DNA from: Holophagales bacterium
GTDB taxonomy: Bacteria > Acidobacteriota > Holophagae > Holophagales > Holophagaceae
Reading direction: 5' to 3'
DNA: 39,395 bases
NCBI GenBank assembly: GCA_031281385.1
Contig: JAITFL010000073.1
Location: 1-39,395 of the forward strand
In this document: one piece after another, positions 31,248-39,395 of the stretch
Layout of the letters: each line of letters begins with the position of its first letter
How positions within the stretch are numbered: the first letter of the stretch is position 1
Program-made: the position numbers and the translations under genes
Notes under the pieces: model-generated
What the model was told of the DNA's origin: nothing
Database searches by the model: none
What the model saw: only the letters and a program-made list of their open reading frames with translations

Positions 31248-33590
31248 GTGAAATTATTTGTCCCAGCGATTATTTCAGTAGTATTCGCTATTCCGCTGCT
31301 CTCGCAGTCGGACATGGAGTACGCCCTGTCTAGGCAAAAGGGCAACAAAATAGTGCTGCTAGGCGAATGGAAGGCCGAGGATTCCGCCAAATGGAAGCAG
31401 CTGGTGGGTTCCGATGAGATGTATGGGCACGGATTCAACCTGCTGGGCAGGGAGAGCTTCAAAAACGACTCTGGGCAGTCGAGGCAGTCCGGACTGTGGG
31501 CCATAACAAACATTGACGCATTCGAGCGGTGGCTGCGGCAGCGTTATGCTCTAGGCGGCAGGGTCAGGTGGGCCGCGCTGGACGGTGAGAACAAATTGAT
31601 AGTGTCTGGCGTTCAGACGCCCTCAGTCAAAGAATTCGACCAGATGCTGGACGCCAGGGGCGTAAAGACCCCACTGAGAAGGGTGAGGGATTTTCTCAAG
31701 GAGAACCCAGGGCACCTAGACGCGACGGCGGATTTGCTGAAAGAGGCCCGCGGCCGCGCCCTGCGCCTGATGCCAGAGAACACAGACAAAAACCTAGACG
31801 ATGAAACGGATTTGAAGACCTGGGGCGTGATGGCAGCCGAGACGGACAAAGTGTTCAGCGGTGCATGGCTTGGCGCAGACATAAACTTCTTTGTGCTGGG
31901 CCAAGTCCAGCCAGAGAGGCGCAGCAAGCTGATGCGGAACGTTTTTCGCAAGCACATATCAAAAGTTGAACAGGCCATCATGCTGGAGCCCACCGACGCC
32001 ACGCTGTGGAACATCTGGGCTTGGATGGCCCAAGGCATCGGCGATTACAAGTGGGAAAAATTCATCAATGACATAGAGCCGGTCATCTTTTGGGCAGAAA
32101 CATATTTGCCATCCTCGGAAGTGGCCACTTGGCTGGTGTGGGAGGCCAAGGAGCGGAAAGACTGGGGCACTGTAATAAAATTGGCCAAAGTTGCAAGGCT
32201 GCCCATTATGGAAATGAAATATGCATCGGCTTCGTCAAAAACTGAGTGGCGGCCCAGCGGTGGCATGTGGATAGGGCCCAGTCGCCAGAAAATCCAAGGC
32301 CATCCCGTAAAAACAGTGTATGCCTCGCACTTGGAAGCACTGCTGAGGCTGGGCGACATAGATGGGGCGAATGGCGTCTATGACGAAATGATAAGGCTAG
32401 AGGGCAAGGCAAGCGCCGCCGCGGCAGCCGAGGTGGCAAGCTCACTCGGCATGGCTGACTTGGCCGCGCAGTGGGGCAAAGGCGAACAAGTGAATCCCGT
32501 GCAGTCAATTATTCTGGGATATGATCCATTCAGCGGGTGTCCATTCATTTTGATTTCAAAATATCCAAGCCAGGTTATGTCAGAATTGCAAGCTGTCACT
32601 AATAAGCTGTCACAAATTTGGGGCATGCTTCCTTTAGGATCAATAGAACAAACAAGTAGGAACTCGCTTGGTTGGAAAGCGGGCGAAGACAGATGGGCCT
32701 TGGTTTCCAGCGACAGGCGGTTGCTGTTTCAGGACACGTCGGTGCCAGATGCAGACGCATTTTCGGCAATCTTGAAGCGCTTTGAAATTAAGAGCGACAT
32801 CGAACTTTACAGAAAATACATCGAAGATCACGGAAGCGCGCCAGGTGTCGAGCTTCTTTTGGCTTTCAAGTTGATCACATTTCTTGGTTACGATGAAAAA
32901 AATCCCAATTCGCCAGAAAATGTTCGCAGTGAATCCCTTGCCAGAGAAGCGACCAAGTTTTTGAATGGTGTGCGGCTTGGCAATCCCGATGTATTGGTTC
33001 ATTTGCCTAGCGTGTGGTTGAACCCATCTAACTCCGTAAAAGCGCTGATGAGTTCAACGCCCAAGCCGCTGTTGTCAAGTATCGAATCATTGCTGGAGCG
33101 AAAGCCATCTGCAGAGAACTTGTGGCAGCAGTGGATATTCTGGAACAAGGCAGGGGACTTTGACCTCTCGCTGGAGTCGCTTGCGGATCGAGTGAAGCCC
33201 AGCCCGTTGTCGGACGGCGGCATACTGGGCCTGCCAAATTCAGTCATAGACGAGTATTATCAAGAATGCAAAAAAAATGGAAGCTGGCCCAAGGTCGTTG
33301 CATTGCTAAAGCCCACGTGGGACAGAGAATATCAAAGAATAGTGGCCCCTGATGACGTAAATACACACTTTGTAACGACAAAAGACACATTGGGCGACGA
33401 GGTTGGCATCCATCTGATCGAGGCCTTCCTGAATGACGGCAAGCCTACTGAGGCGGACGAAATATTCAGGGCCGTGATGGAATGTGGCGGCAAGTTCAAG
33501 GACATATCCAAAATCATCGAGCTCGCAAAGGCCAAGGGGCATGACAGGCTGGCCGCGCAGTGGGAGGCCGACAACAAGGCGAGGAAATAG
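31248..33590 (+). CDS. Large secreted helical-repeat protein, function unknown
   Basis: A 780-aa protein with a signal peptide (KLFVPAIISVVFAIPLLS). The body reads as alternating helices with TPR/SEL1-like character: AIMLEPTDATLWNIWAWMAQ, SHLEALLRLGDIDGANGVYD and AFLNDGKPTEADEIFRAVME. No catalytic motif is visible. Trp-rich stretches (WKQLVGS, WLVWEAKERKDWG) are frequent. The GTG start at 31248 follows a strong AAAGGAGG; an upstream TTG at 31227 would place that ribosome site inside the coding region. It probably forms an extracytoplasmic scaffold. No neighbour gives a pathway. Confidence 0.7.
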   Translation: MKLFVPAIISVVFAIPLLSQSDMEYALSRQKGNKIVLLGEWKAEDSAKWKQLVGSDEMYGHGFNLLGRESFKNDSGQSRQSGLWAITNIDAFERWLRQRYALGGRVRWAALDGENKLIVSGVQTPSVKEFDQMLDARGVKTPLRRVRDFLKENPGHLDATADLLKEARGRALRLMPENTDKNLDDETDLKTWGVMAAETDKVFSGAWLGADINFFVLGQVQPERRSKLMRNVFRKHISKVEQAIMLEPTDATLWNIWAWMAQGIGDYKWEKFINDIEPVIFWAETYLPSSEVATWLVWEAKERKDWGTVIKLAKVARLPIMEMKYASASSKTEWRPSGGMWIGPSRQKIQGHPVKTVYASHLEALLRLGDIDGANGVYDEMIRLEGKASAAAAAEVASSLGMADLAAQWGKGEQVNPVQSIILGYDPFSGCPFILISKYPSQVMSELQAVTNKLSQIWGMLPLGSIEQTSRNSLGWKAGEDRWALVSSDRRLLFQDTSVPDADAFSAILKRFEIKSDIELYRKYIEDHGSAPGVELLLAFKLITFLGYDEKNPNSPENVRSESLAREATKFLNGVRLGNPDVLVHLPSVWLNPSNSVKALMSSTPKPLLSSIESLLERKPSAENLWQQWIFWNKAGDFDLSLESLADRVKPSPLSDGGILGLPNSVIDEYYQECKKNGSWPKVVALLKPTWDREYQRIVAPDDVNTHFVTTKDTLGDEVGIHLIEAFLNDGKPTEADEIFRAVMECGGKFKDISKIIELAKAKGHDRLAAQWEADNKARK

Positions 33591-33599
33591 CTGCGGCTG

Positions 33600-33643
33600 C
33601 AATTGACGAGGAGTACCTGCTGCGTGTGGGTTTTCGTCAATTG
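33600..33643. repeat. 10-bp inverted repeat of the CAATTGAC type
   Basis: CAATTGACGA (33600-33609) and its complement TCGTCAATTG (33634-33643) enclose 24 bp, directly after the stop of the upstream gene. It shares the CAATTGAC core with the elements near 21.4 and 30.5 kb. It may be a terminator-like stem or one of a family of small repeats. Confidence 0.5.
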
Positions 33644-33746
33644 AATGATGGGTTAATTGGCGATGGCTGGATATTTTGCGGGTGCTTCGATTGAAACAAT
33701 CAAAAACAAAAATGGAAGAATAGAATAGAGGTTCTGGGAGGCAAAG

Positions 33747-35261
33747 ATGAAATCCACGCGCACCAAAATTGCCATGATTGCACTGTCTTGCTTGGCACTG
33801 GCTGCCATAGCCGCTTTTTCGGGTGCATCATCGCCATTAGCGATTACAGGCGGCAATGGCATTGCTTGGCAGGAGGCAAAGCCGAAATACGTTTTTTTGT
33901 TCATCGGCGATGGCACGAGTTACCCCCAGCTTGCTATAACGTCGGCGTATTTGGGCGCATTGGAGGGCAAAAAAGAACCTATCCTGCTGCCGATGATGAA
34001 ATTCCCCGTTGCAGGCAGTGCCACAACGCATGACTTGACGTCATTTGTGACCGACTCAGCCTCAGCGGGCACGGCTCTCGCTACTGGCAACAAGACCAAC
34101 AGCGGCGTCCTCAACATGGATGGCGAAAAAGCAAAGCCCTTTGAGACAATCGCCGAAAAGCTGCACAAACAAAAGGGCTGGAAAATAGGCATAGTCACCT
34201 CGGTCAACGTCAACCACGCCACCCCCGCCGCTTTTTTTGGCCACCAGCCATCCCGCGACAACTATTATGAACTTAGCAATGAACTGATTGGCAGCGGCTT
34301 CGAGTTTTTTGCTGGCGGCAAGCTGCGCGACAGCCGCAAAGGCGAGTTTGACCGCATGGATGTCTATTCTGCGCTAAAAGCAAAGGGCTATACAGTGATC
34401 ATGACGGCGGCAGAGTATAGAGGGCTGAAGGGCGGGAAGAAAAAACTTGCGATTTTTTCTGATGACAAAGATTTTTCAGACGACACCGGCACCATGCACT
34501 ACGAGATTGACCGCCCTAAAATGCAACCCAACCTTGCCGACTACGTAAAAACCGGCATCGTGGCCCTAGAAAACAACACTGGCTTCTTTATGATGGTGGA
34601 GGGGGGCAAAATTGACTGGGCCTGCCACGCCAACGATGCGGCGACTGTTGTCCACGACGTGCTTGCCTTTAGCGATGCCGTGCAAGCTGCAGTAGATTTT
34701 TACAACAAACACCCCAAAGACACCCTCATCGTTGTGACGGGCGACCACGAGACAGGCGGAATGTCCTTTGGCTTTGCTGGAACAGGCTACGACACGCGCC
34801 TTGACCTGCTTGCCAACCAAAAGGTCTCATTCGTAGAGTACGACAAGCAAGTTGCTAAATTTCGGACAGACAAGGCAACATTCAGCGACGCCTTGGCCAG
34901 CATAGAGGCCAACTTTGGCATATCGGCAAAACCAGAGAGAGGCGGAACTGGTAGCTCCTTGCCCAAATTGAGTGACTTTGAGCTTGCCCAAATCAGAGCG
35001 GCCTTCGAAAAGTCTATACTCCCCCCCAAGCAACGCACACTGACAGAGGCAGAAAAATTGCTATATGGCACGTATGAGCCGCTGACGGTTACTGTTACGC
35101 GCATCCTTAACCATAAAGCGGGCATCGGCTGGACAACTTACTCGCACACCGGTCTTCCCGTGCCTGTTTTTGCAATGGGGCCAGGGCAAAGCCGCTTTGC
35201 TGGCTACAATGGCAACATCGATGTGTACCGAGCATTGAAAGACCTGACAGACGCAAAATGA
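33747..35261 (+). CDS. phoA: Secreted alkaline phosphatase (PhoA superfamily)
   Basis: A 504-aa exported phosphomonoesterase. A signal-like N-terminus (IAMIALSCLALAAIAAFSG) precedes KYVFLFIGDGTS (metal Asp), TDSASAGTALATG with the Ser104 nucleophile after Asp103, VNHATPAAFFGH, MVEGGKIDWACHANDA (metal Glu/Asp/His) and VVTGDHETGGM (metal Asp/His). All catalytic metals can be ligated. YSHTGLPVPVFAMGPG near the end supplies a further His. It would release phosphate from organic esters in the periplasm. GGGAGG lies upstream of the ATG. No Pho box was recognised. Confidence 0.92.
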   Translation: MKSTRTKIAMIALSCLALAAIAAFSGASSPLAITGGNGIAWQEAKPKYVFLFIGDGTSYPQLAITSAYLGALEGKKEPILLPMMKFPVAGSATTHDLTSFVTDSASAGTALATGNKTNSGVLNMDGEKAKPFETIAEKLHKQKGWKIGIVTSVNVNHATPAAFFGHQPSRDNYYELSNELIGSGFEFFAGGKLRDSRKGEFDRMDVYSALKAKGYTVIMTAAEYRGLKGGKKKLAIFSDDKDFSDDTGTMHYEIDRPKMQPNLADYVKTGIVALENNTGFFMMVEGGKIDWACHANDAATVVHDVLAFSDAVQAAVDFYNKHPKDTLIVVTGDHETGGMSFGFAGTGYDTRLDLLANQKVSFVEYDKQVAKFRTDKATFSDALASIEANFGISAKPERGGTGSSLPKLSDFELAQIRAAFEKSILPPKQRTLTEAEKLLYGTYEPLTVTVTRILNHKAGIGWTTYSHTGLPVPVFAMGPGQSRFAGYNGNIDVYRALKDLTDAK

Positions 35262-35290
35262 CGCCGTTGCGAGATAAGGGGGGGAGGGGG

Positions 35291-35356
35291 ATTGGGATTA
35301 TAATCGTTCCAAAAGCGGCACAAATGCTTGTTCAAATCACAATCTATAATCCCAAT
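35291..35356. repeat. 12-bp terminal inverted repeat (66-bp MITE-like unit)
   Basis: ATTGGGATTATA (35291-35302) and TATAATCCCAAT (35345-35356) are exact complements 42 bp apart. This is shaped like a very small non-autonomous mobile element or a distal stem. No coding sequence lies inside. Confidence 0.5.
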
Positions 35357-35404
35357 TCGGGTAATCTCAAAATTAAAGACAATTGATACTCACAGAAAAT
35401 TATG

Positions 35405-35434
35405 TTGACCCGCAAGGCGGGAACAGATTACACT
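35405..35434 (+). promoter_or_regulatory. Sigma-70-like promoter for the chemotaxis receptor
   Basis: TTGACC (35405-35410) and TACACT (35429-35434) are separated by 18 bp. A palindrome CCCGC-AAG-GCGGG (35409-35421) lies within the spacer and could be a repressor site. Transcription would start near 35441, about 50 nt before the TTG start. Confidence 0.5.
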
Positions 35435-35490
35435 ATTTCATGTTTAGTAGTTTTGCGTACAACCATTGACACGTTTCCAAGGAGGACACC

Positions 35491-37083
35491 TTGAACTGGT
35501 ACTTAAACCTCAGCACCCGAGCAAAACTCATGTGCGGTTTTGCAGTGACTATCGCGCTAACGCTTTTTGTGAGCATCCTGGGCATGTGGTCCCTCAGCAA
35601 AATGGGCCACGGCGATCGCGTGCTCTATGAGCAAGGTGCTGTGGCCCTCGACAAGGCAGGCGCTTTGGGCGAGTCCTTCGCCCTGATCCGCCTGAATATC
35701 CGCGACCTCATTTTGGCAACCACCCCCGAAGGAAACAAGCACTACAGCGACATCCACGATGGCTACAGTGCCGGCCTGGCCAAAGATATGGAAGATATGG
35801 CCAAGACGGTGAAAGGATTCCCCCAGAGAGAGAAAATGGTGGCCCAGGCGCAAGATGCTATGAGTTCCTATTTTAAAGAGGTTGACCAGGTCCGCGCTTT
35901 CGCCATGGCATTCAGGAACGATGAAGCAATGAAGTATCTGAACACCAACGCTGTGGCCCCTAGTCAGGTCTTTGCCAAGTCGCTGGAAGAACTCAAGAAC
36001 TTCGTGAGGAATGTGGCTCAAGAGCAATTGGAAGCCAACAACTCGACTATCACCGAAGCCAACACCCTCATGATCATTTGCACCATCATTGCCATAGTGC
36101 TTTCGGTCATCTTGGGAACGTACATCTCTGGCATCATAGTGCGCAACCTTAACAAACTGGCCGTGAACATAGAAAAAGTCGCCAACGGCGACCTGACGGT
36201 GGTTTCCCAGGCCGAGACGTCCGATGAATTTGGCGGCATTGCCAGCTCGCTTGGAAATATGGTGATCAACCTGAGGGACATCGTTGCCGGAGTAAACCAA
36301 GGCATAGACGGCGTGGCCAGCGGCTCTACCGAGCTGTCGGCATCGGCAGAAGAAATGTCGCAGACTACCAACGAGATAGCCAAGAGTGCCGAGCACCAGA
36401 GGACAGACGCAGAGAGCATGGCCGCAGCCATGACCGAGCTTTCTGCCTCTATTGACCAAGTGAGCCAAAGTGCTGCCGAGTCGCTGGCGCAGCTCAATGC
36501 GGCGCTTGACGCCACCCAGCAGGGCAACATGGCCGGGGCATCCACCAAGAGCGCGATGGACGAGATAACGCAGACAACGGGCCGCATAGCCCAGGCCATC
36601 GGGGTCATCCAAGAGATAGCGAACCAAACCAACCTACTCTCGCTGAACGCAGCCATCGAGGCCGCCAAGGCTGGCGAGCAGGGCAAGGGCTTCGCGGTTG
36701 TGGCCGAAGAAGTCAGAAAGCTGGCCGAGCGCAGCGCCACGTCCGCCAAGGAGATAGCGCAGCACAACATAGAAGCCCGCACGTCTGTGCAACACGGCGA
36801 AGAGATGGTCACAACCACCGTTGAGCTGCTGGAAAAGATCCGCACCAGCCTAGACAAGTTCGCGGTGCAGACCAGAGAGTCCGTGAAGGCCACAGGAGAA
36901 CAGGCCAAGACTGGCACCGAGGTTGCGAGGCAAGTGGACGCCAGCGTCAACGAGGCAGCCTCCATAGCCTCCGCCACGCATGAGATGTCCTCCACCACGC
37001 AGGAAGTGGCGCGCACCTCCTCCGAACTGGCCAGCCTGGCCCAGAGCCTGCAACATCAGATGAGAAGGTTCAGGTTAGAATAA
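35491..37083 (+). CDS. Methyl-accepting chemotaxis protein
   Basis: A 530-aa transmembrane chemoreceptor. TM1 is about residues 12-32 ([19 protein letters not shown]) and a four-helix-bundle sensor of about 150 residues follows. TM2 ([20 protein letters not shown]) is next, then a HAMP domain ([18 protein letters not shown]) and the signalling coiled coil. The highly conserved tip reads [20 protein letters not shown], then [20 protein letters not shown], the CheA/CheW contact. No C-terminal NWETF-type pentapeptide for CheR/CheB docking is present. It starts with TTG at 35491 behind a strong AAGGAGG. No other che genes are nearby, so it is an orphan receptor here. Confidence 0.95.
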   Translation: MNWYLNLSTRAKLMCGFAVTIALTLFVSILGMWSLSKMGHGDRVLYEQGAVALDKAGALGESFALIRLNIRDLILATTPEGNKHYSDIHDGYSAGLAKDMEDMAKTVKGFPQREKMVAQAQDAMSSYFKEVDQVRAFAMAFRNDEAMKYLNTNAVAPSQVFAKSLEELKNFVRNVAQEQLEANNSTITEANTLMIICTIIAIVLSVILGTYISGIIVRNLNKLAVNIEKVANGDLTVVSQAETSDEFGGIASSLGNMVINLRDIVAGVNQGIDGVASGSTELSASAEEMSQTTNEIAKSAEHQRTDAESMAAAMTELSASIDQVSQSAAESLAQLNAALDATQQGNMAGASTKSAMDEITQTTGRIAQAIGVIQEIANQTNLLSLNAAIEAAKAGEQGKGFAVVAEEVRKLAERSATSAKEIAQHNIEARTSVQHGEEMVTTTVELLEKIRTSLDKFAVQTRESVKATGEQAKTGTEVARQVDASVNEAASIASATHEMSSTTQEVARTSSELASLAQSLQHQMRRFRLE

Positions 37084-37110
37084 ATAGCTCTAAGAGCGCG
37101 AGTCACTAAA

Positions 37111-37162
37111 ATCGCCGCAAGTCTTTGACACTGCAAGGCATTGTCAAAGACTTTATGGCGAT
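37111..37162. terminator. Long stem-loop between convergent genes
   Basis: ATCGCC (37111-37116) pairs with GGCGAT (37157-37162), and AAGTCTTTGACA (37119-37130) with TGTCAAAGACTT (37142-37153). A small internal loop separates the stems and an 11-nt loop closes them. It lies between the convergent receptor and aldo/keto reductase genes. No T-run follows, so it is either a bidirectional end-stem or some other structured element. Confidence 0.5.
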
Positions 37163-37236
37163 AGACTGCATTAAAAGCGGAACGGGAAGCGCAGCCGCAT
37201 CTACAAGAATCAGTGCCAATCAATAGGGGAACCGAT

Positions 37237-38085
37237 TTAGAAACCAACTTTGTCGGGGTGCAGCCCCGAGCCTCCAAAATATGGCATGGCAGAGATGGAC
37301 TCCATGTCGCCTTCCGATATTGAGAAATCAAATACGTTTGCGTTTTCTTCGATGCGGGAGTCTGTTGACGACTTGGGAATAGGCAGGACGCCATTTTGCA
37401 GGCACCAGCGGATGCAAAGCTGCGCCACGCTCTTATTGTATTTGGCGGCTATTTCCGCCAGCTTAGGGCTGGACAGCATCTTCCCCGTGCCAAGCGGCCC
37501 CCACGCTTCCACAAGGATCCCATTCTTTTGGCAAAAATCAACCGTTTCTCTCTGCATCTGCCCAGGGTGGAACTCTATTTGGTTGACCATCGGCGGCACG
37601 TCAGCTTTCATCAGCACTTCCAGATGGTGTACAAGGAAGTTGGACACACCTATGGCCTTGATGCTGCCATTTTTGTATAGCTCGGAAATGGCCTCCCATG
37701 TGCTGCAGTTTATTTTTTCCCAGTCCGCAAACCTAGACTTGGAAGCCGGCCAATGGATGAGGTACAAGTCCAGCCAGTCCAGCCCCAAGTTCTCCAGCGA
37801 CCTTGCAAATGCCCTCTTTGTGCCATTGTAGCCCCTGTCGCTGTTCCATACCTTGCTGGTGACAAATATTTCTTGGCGGTCAATGCCCGATTCCCTTATG
37901 GCTTTGCCAATGCTTCTCTCATTTTGGTAAAACGCCGCCGTGTCAATGTGGCGGTAGCCAACGCGCAGCGCGGCCAATACAGAGGAAACAGCGGCTTCTC
38001 CGTCAGGGATCTGCCAAGTCCCATACCCAAGGCACGGAACCCCATGACCGTTTGATAGGCTGAATTTGTCTGTAGGTTTATCCAT
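37237..38085 (-). CDS. Aldo/keto reductase
   Basis: A 282-aa NADPH-dependent oxidoreductase with a TIM barrel. The catalytic tetrad is visible: Asp in GYRHIDTAAFY, Tyr in AFYQNE, Lys in FVTSKVWN and His in YLIHWPASKS. The NADPH-binding end IPKSSTDSRIEEN is present. It is of the 2,5-diketo-D-gluconate reductase/AKR5 type. The ATG at 38085 has a GGGGGA site; a longer frame to 38172 would add a non-family N-terminus. It may reduce toxic aldehydes or sugar ketones. Substrate not determinable. Confidence 0.92.
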   Translation of the reverse strand: MDKPTDKFSLSNGHGVPCLGYGTWQIPDGEAAVSSVLAALRVGYRHIDTAAFYQNERSIGKAIRESGIDRQEIFVTSKVWNSDRGYNGTKRAFARSLENLGLDWLDLYLIHWPASKSRFADWEKINCSTWEAISELYKNGSIKAIGVSNFLVHHLEVLMKADVPPMVNQIEFHPGQMQRETVDFCQKNGILVEAWGPLGTGKMLSSPKLAEIAAKYNKSVAQLCIRWCLQNGVLPIPKSSTDSRIEENANVFDFSISEGDMESISAMPYFGGSGLHPDKVGF

Positions 38086-38170
38086 GTGTCCCCCGAGGTC
38101 TTGCCCCGCTGGAAACAGTTTGCCATGATTGTGGGTGGAATTGACATGAAGACGCACAGCGCACCCAGGC

Positions 38171-38208
38171 AAAAAAAGAGCAGCGCCGCCCTAGTTACAG
38201 AGCGGCGC
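38171..38208 (-). terminator. Rho-independent terminator for the GlsB/YeaQ-type gene
   Basis: On the minus strand a GCGCCGC/GCGGCGC stem (38202-38208 and 38183-38189) is followed closely by a T-run (complement of AAAAAAA at 38171-38177). It lies 67 bp after the stop of the small membrane-protein gene. The rest of the 38086-38274 gap shows nothing else. Confidence 0.6.
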
Positions 38209-38274
38209 CGCCGTGCCAATCCAGTCTATGCTAGGCAATTAGCCTTGTCAGACGAAAAGCCCTTGCTGGAAACT

Positions 38275-38520
38275 TCATCTCCTGAATAGCCTGATCAGCC
38301 ACAGCAAAATGCAGGCGCCAATAATGGCGACGATGATGCGGCCCCATATTCCGTAGGCGGCCAAGCCGACAACCCCGGCCAGCCAGCCACCGAGCAGGCC
38401 GCCAAGGATACCGATGATCAGGTTTCCCAAGAGCCCGAACCCTCTGCCCTTCATAATGAAGTTGGCAATGAATCCGGCGACGAGGCCGATAACGGCAGTA
38501 ATTAAAAGTGATGTTAGCAT
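38275..38520 (-). CDS. GlsB/YeaQ/YmgE family small membrane protein
   Basis: An 81-aa integral membrane protein of the transglycosylase-associated (PF04226-type) family. The Gly-rich helices match: TAVIGLVAGFIANFIMKGRG, GLLGNLIIGILGGLLGGWLA and a third helix IIVAIIGACILLWLIRLF. Members are often stress-induced (acid, envelope), with unknown biochemical role. GAGGAG precedes the ATG at 38520. It is followed by its own terminator. Confidence 0.88.
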   Translation of the reverse strand: MLTSLLITAVIGLVAGFIANFIMKGRGFGLLGNLIIGILGGLLGGWLAGVVGLAAYGIWGRIIVAIIGACILLWLIRLFRR

Positions 38521-38765
38521 TTTCTCCTCCTCGAGTTGCTATTGTTAAGTAAATGTACCACAGAAAAATTGAAACGCAGACCTAGTTTTGAATCAAACCA
38601 GGCAATTGAAAAATCCTTCTTCGCTCACGCTCTTCAGCCATAGTCCGTCTAAAAGCATTGGCAGGCTGTGATTCAGAGCCACAGTCAAGAGAGCCAGTCG
38701 CAAACCTATCGCAATATTCTGCGACTGACTCAATCTCAAAATGCCGCAGAGAGCCAAAGATTGCC
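38521..38765. other. Intergenic gap with a small inverted repeat
   Basis: No convincing gene. CAGTCGCA (38695-38702) and TGCGACTG (38720-38727) form 8-bp arms 17 bp apart, placed downstream of aqpZ. Without a T-run it is only a weak terminator candidate. Confidence 0.4.
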
Positions 38766-39395
38766 CTACTTTATGGACTTATAGGCAAAGGCTCCGCCGA
38801 TGGCCCCAAGAATCGGTGCCACCCAGAACAGCCAAAGCTGGTTTACTGCCCAGCCGCCAACGTATATGGCCACGCCAGTGCTGCGGGCGGGGTTCACCGA
38901 CGTGTTGGTCACGGGTATGCTGATCAAATGGATGAGCGTCAACGCGAGGCCAATGGCGATTGGCGCAAAGCCGCTTGGCACGCGCTCATCGGTGGCACCA
39001 AGGATAACGACTAGGAACATGCCAGTCATCACCACTTCCGTGACAAGCGCGGACAGTAGGTTATAGTGGCCTGGGCTGTGGCTTCCATAGCCATTGGATG
39101 CAAAGCCCGCAGAAACATCGAAACCCCATGTTCCGCTGGCGATGATGTAGAGAACGCCCCCGGCTATAATTGCGCCTATGAGTTGGGCGATGATGTAAGG
39201 AATCAGCTTGTCCGCCGGAAAGCGGCCAGCGGCCCAAAGCCCTATGGAGACGGCGGGGTTCAGGTGGCACCCCGATATGTGGCCTATCGCATAGGCCATG
39301 GTCAAAACCGTCAAGCCAAAGGCAAAAGAAACTCCCAGCAGGCCAATGCCCAAGCCAGGAAAGGCAGCGGCCAAAACTGCGGATCCGCACCCTCC
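38766..39395 (-). CDS. aqpZ: Aquaporin Z (water channel), N-terminus cut by window end
   Basis: About 210 residues of a bacterial aquaporin; the beginning lies beyond the window (the frame is open to base 39395, reading [14 protein letters not shown]). Both NPA boxes are present: HLNPAVSIG and NTSVNPARS. The selectivity-filter Phe (SFAFGLTVL), His (IHLISIP), Thr and Arg are as in E. coli AqpZ, so water rather than glycerol is the expected cargo. The final helix is [19 protein letters not shown]. Confidence 0.95.
   Translation of the reverse strand, partial: GGCGSAVLAAAFPGLGIGLLGVSFAFGLTVLTMAYAIGHISGCHLNPAVSIGLWAAGRFPADKLIPYIIAQLIGAIIAGGVLYIIASGTWGFDVSAGFASNGYGSHSPGHYNLLSALVTEVVMTGMFLVVILGATDERVPSGFAPIAIGLALTLIHLISIPVTNTSVNPARSTGVAIYVGGWAVNQLWLFWVAPILGAIGGAFAYKSIK

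Noticed and set aside
35557..37016. Two long minus-strand frames (356 and 332 codons)
   Set aside because: Antisense shadows of the chemotaxis receptor; composition follows the coding strand's third positions.

Overview
This window looks like chromosomal DNA from a Gram-negative, probably uncultivated bacterium. It has outer-membrane efflux, lipoprotein lipoboxes, a Tat signal and well-spaced Shine-Dalgarno sites. The mix of an S46 dipeptidyl-peptidase, a FYDLN-type zinc-ribbon protein, a GH78 rhamnosidase and long unrecognised secreted proteins fits Acidobacteriota or a neighbouring phylum. That assignment is an inference with low to moderate confidence. GC looks mid-50s by eye, with one clearly AT-rich patch (about 8.57-10.53 kb).

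Layout. (1) 1-407: 3' part of the tmRNA gene (tag ANDNLELAIAA) and a bidirectional terminator. (2) 544-7.85 kb, minus strand: a metal-efflux locus, read in transcription order as a secreted Cys-rich protein, CusC-, CusB- and CusA-like subunits, then two small exported Cys-motif (YHS/TRASH-like) paralogs. CusA keeps the Cu/Ag methionine triad and CusB has an N-terminal CPMHP..CPICGM metal-binding motif. (3) 7.9-10.4 kb: an unusual segment with three abutting hairpins, an HTH regulator, a candidate 37-aa Cys-rich micropeptide and an AT-rich secreted seven-repeat protein. (4) 10.5-15.3 kb, plus strand: ComEC, a PAS miniprotein and an S46 peptidase. (5) 15.4-21.3 kb, minus strand: an ASKHA sugar-kinase-like protein, a PIG-L deacetylase and a large secreted alpha-L-rhamnosidase, probably a glycan-use unit. 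(6) 21.5-26.3 kb, plus strand: SDR, FYDLN protein, adenosine deaminase-like protein, tRNA-Arg(TCG), tRNA-Leu(TAG), a trigger factor with an AT-hook-like tail, and YbaK. (7) 26.4-31.2 kb: lipoproteins, a Vsr-like nuclease, a Tat-exported glycosylasparaginase, a 60-aa protein, RsmE and a cyclophilin. (8) 31.2-39.4 kb: a large secreted unknown protein, alkaline phosphatase, a chemotaxis receptor, an aldo/keto reductase, a GlsB/YeaQ membrane protein and AqpZ cut by the window end.

How genes work together. The best-supported system is the copper/silver-type RND efflux locus with three extra small Cys-rich exported proteins, which may act as periplasmic metal scavengers or chaperones. It sits directly behind ssrA, a common integration site, so it may be an acquired island, but no integrase gene is visible. 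Many other genes encode exported hydrolases (S46, GH78, PhoA, glycosylasparaginase), which suggests a scavenging lifestyle.

Intergenic gaps carry a family of short repeats: tandem ATTGACA heptamers in two gaps and CAATTGAC-type inverted repeats. No rRNA, CRISPR array, transposase or complete integrase was seen.
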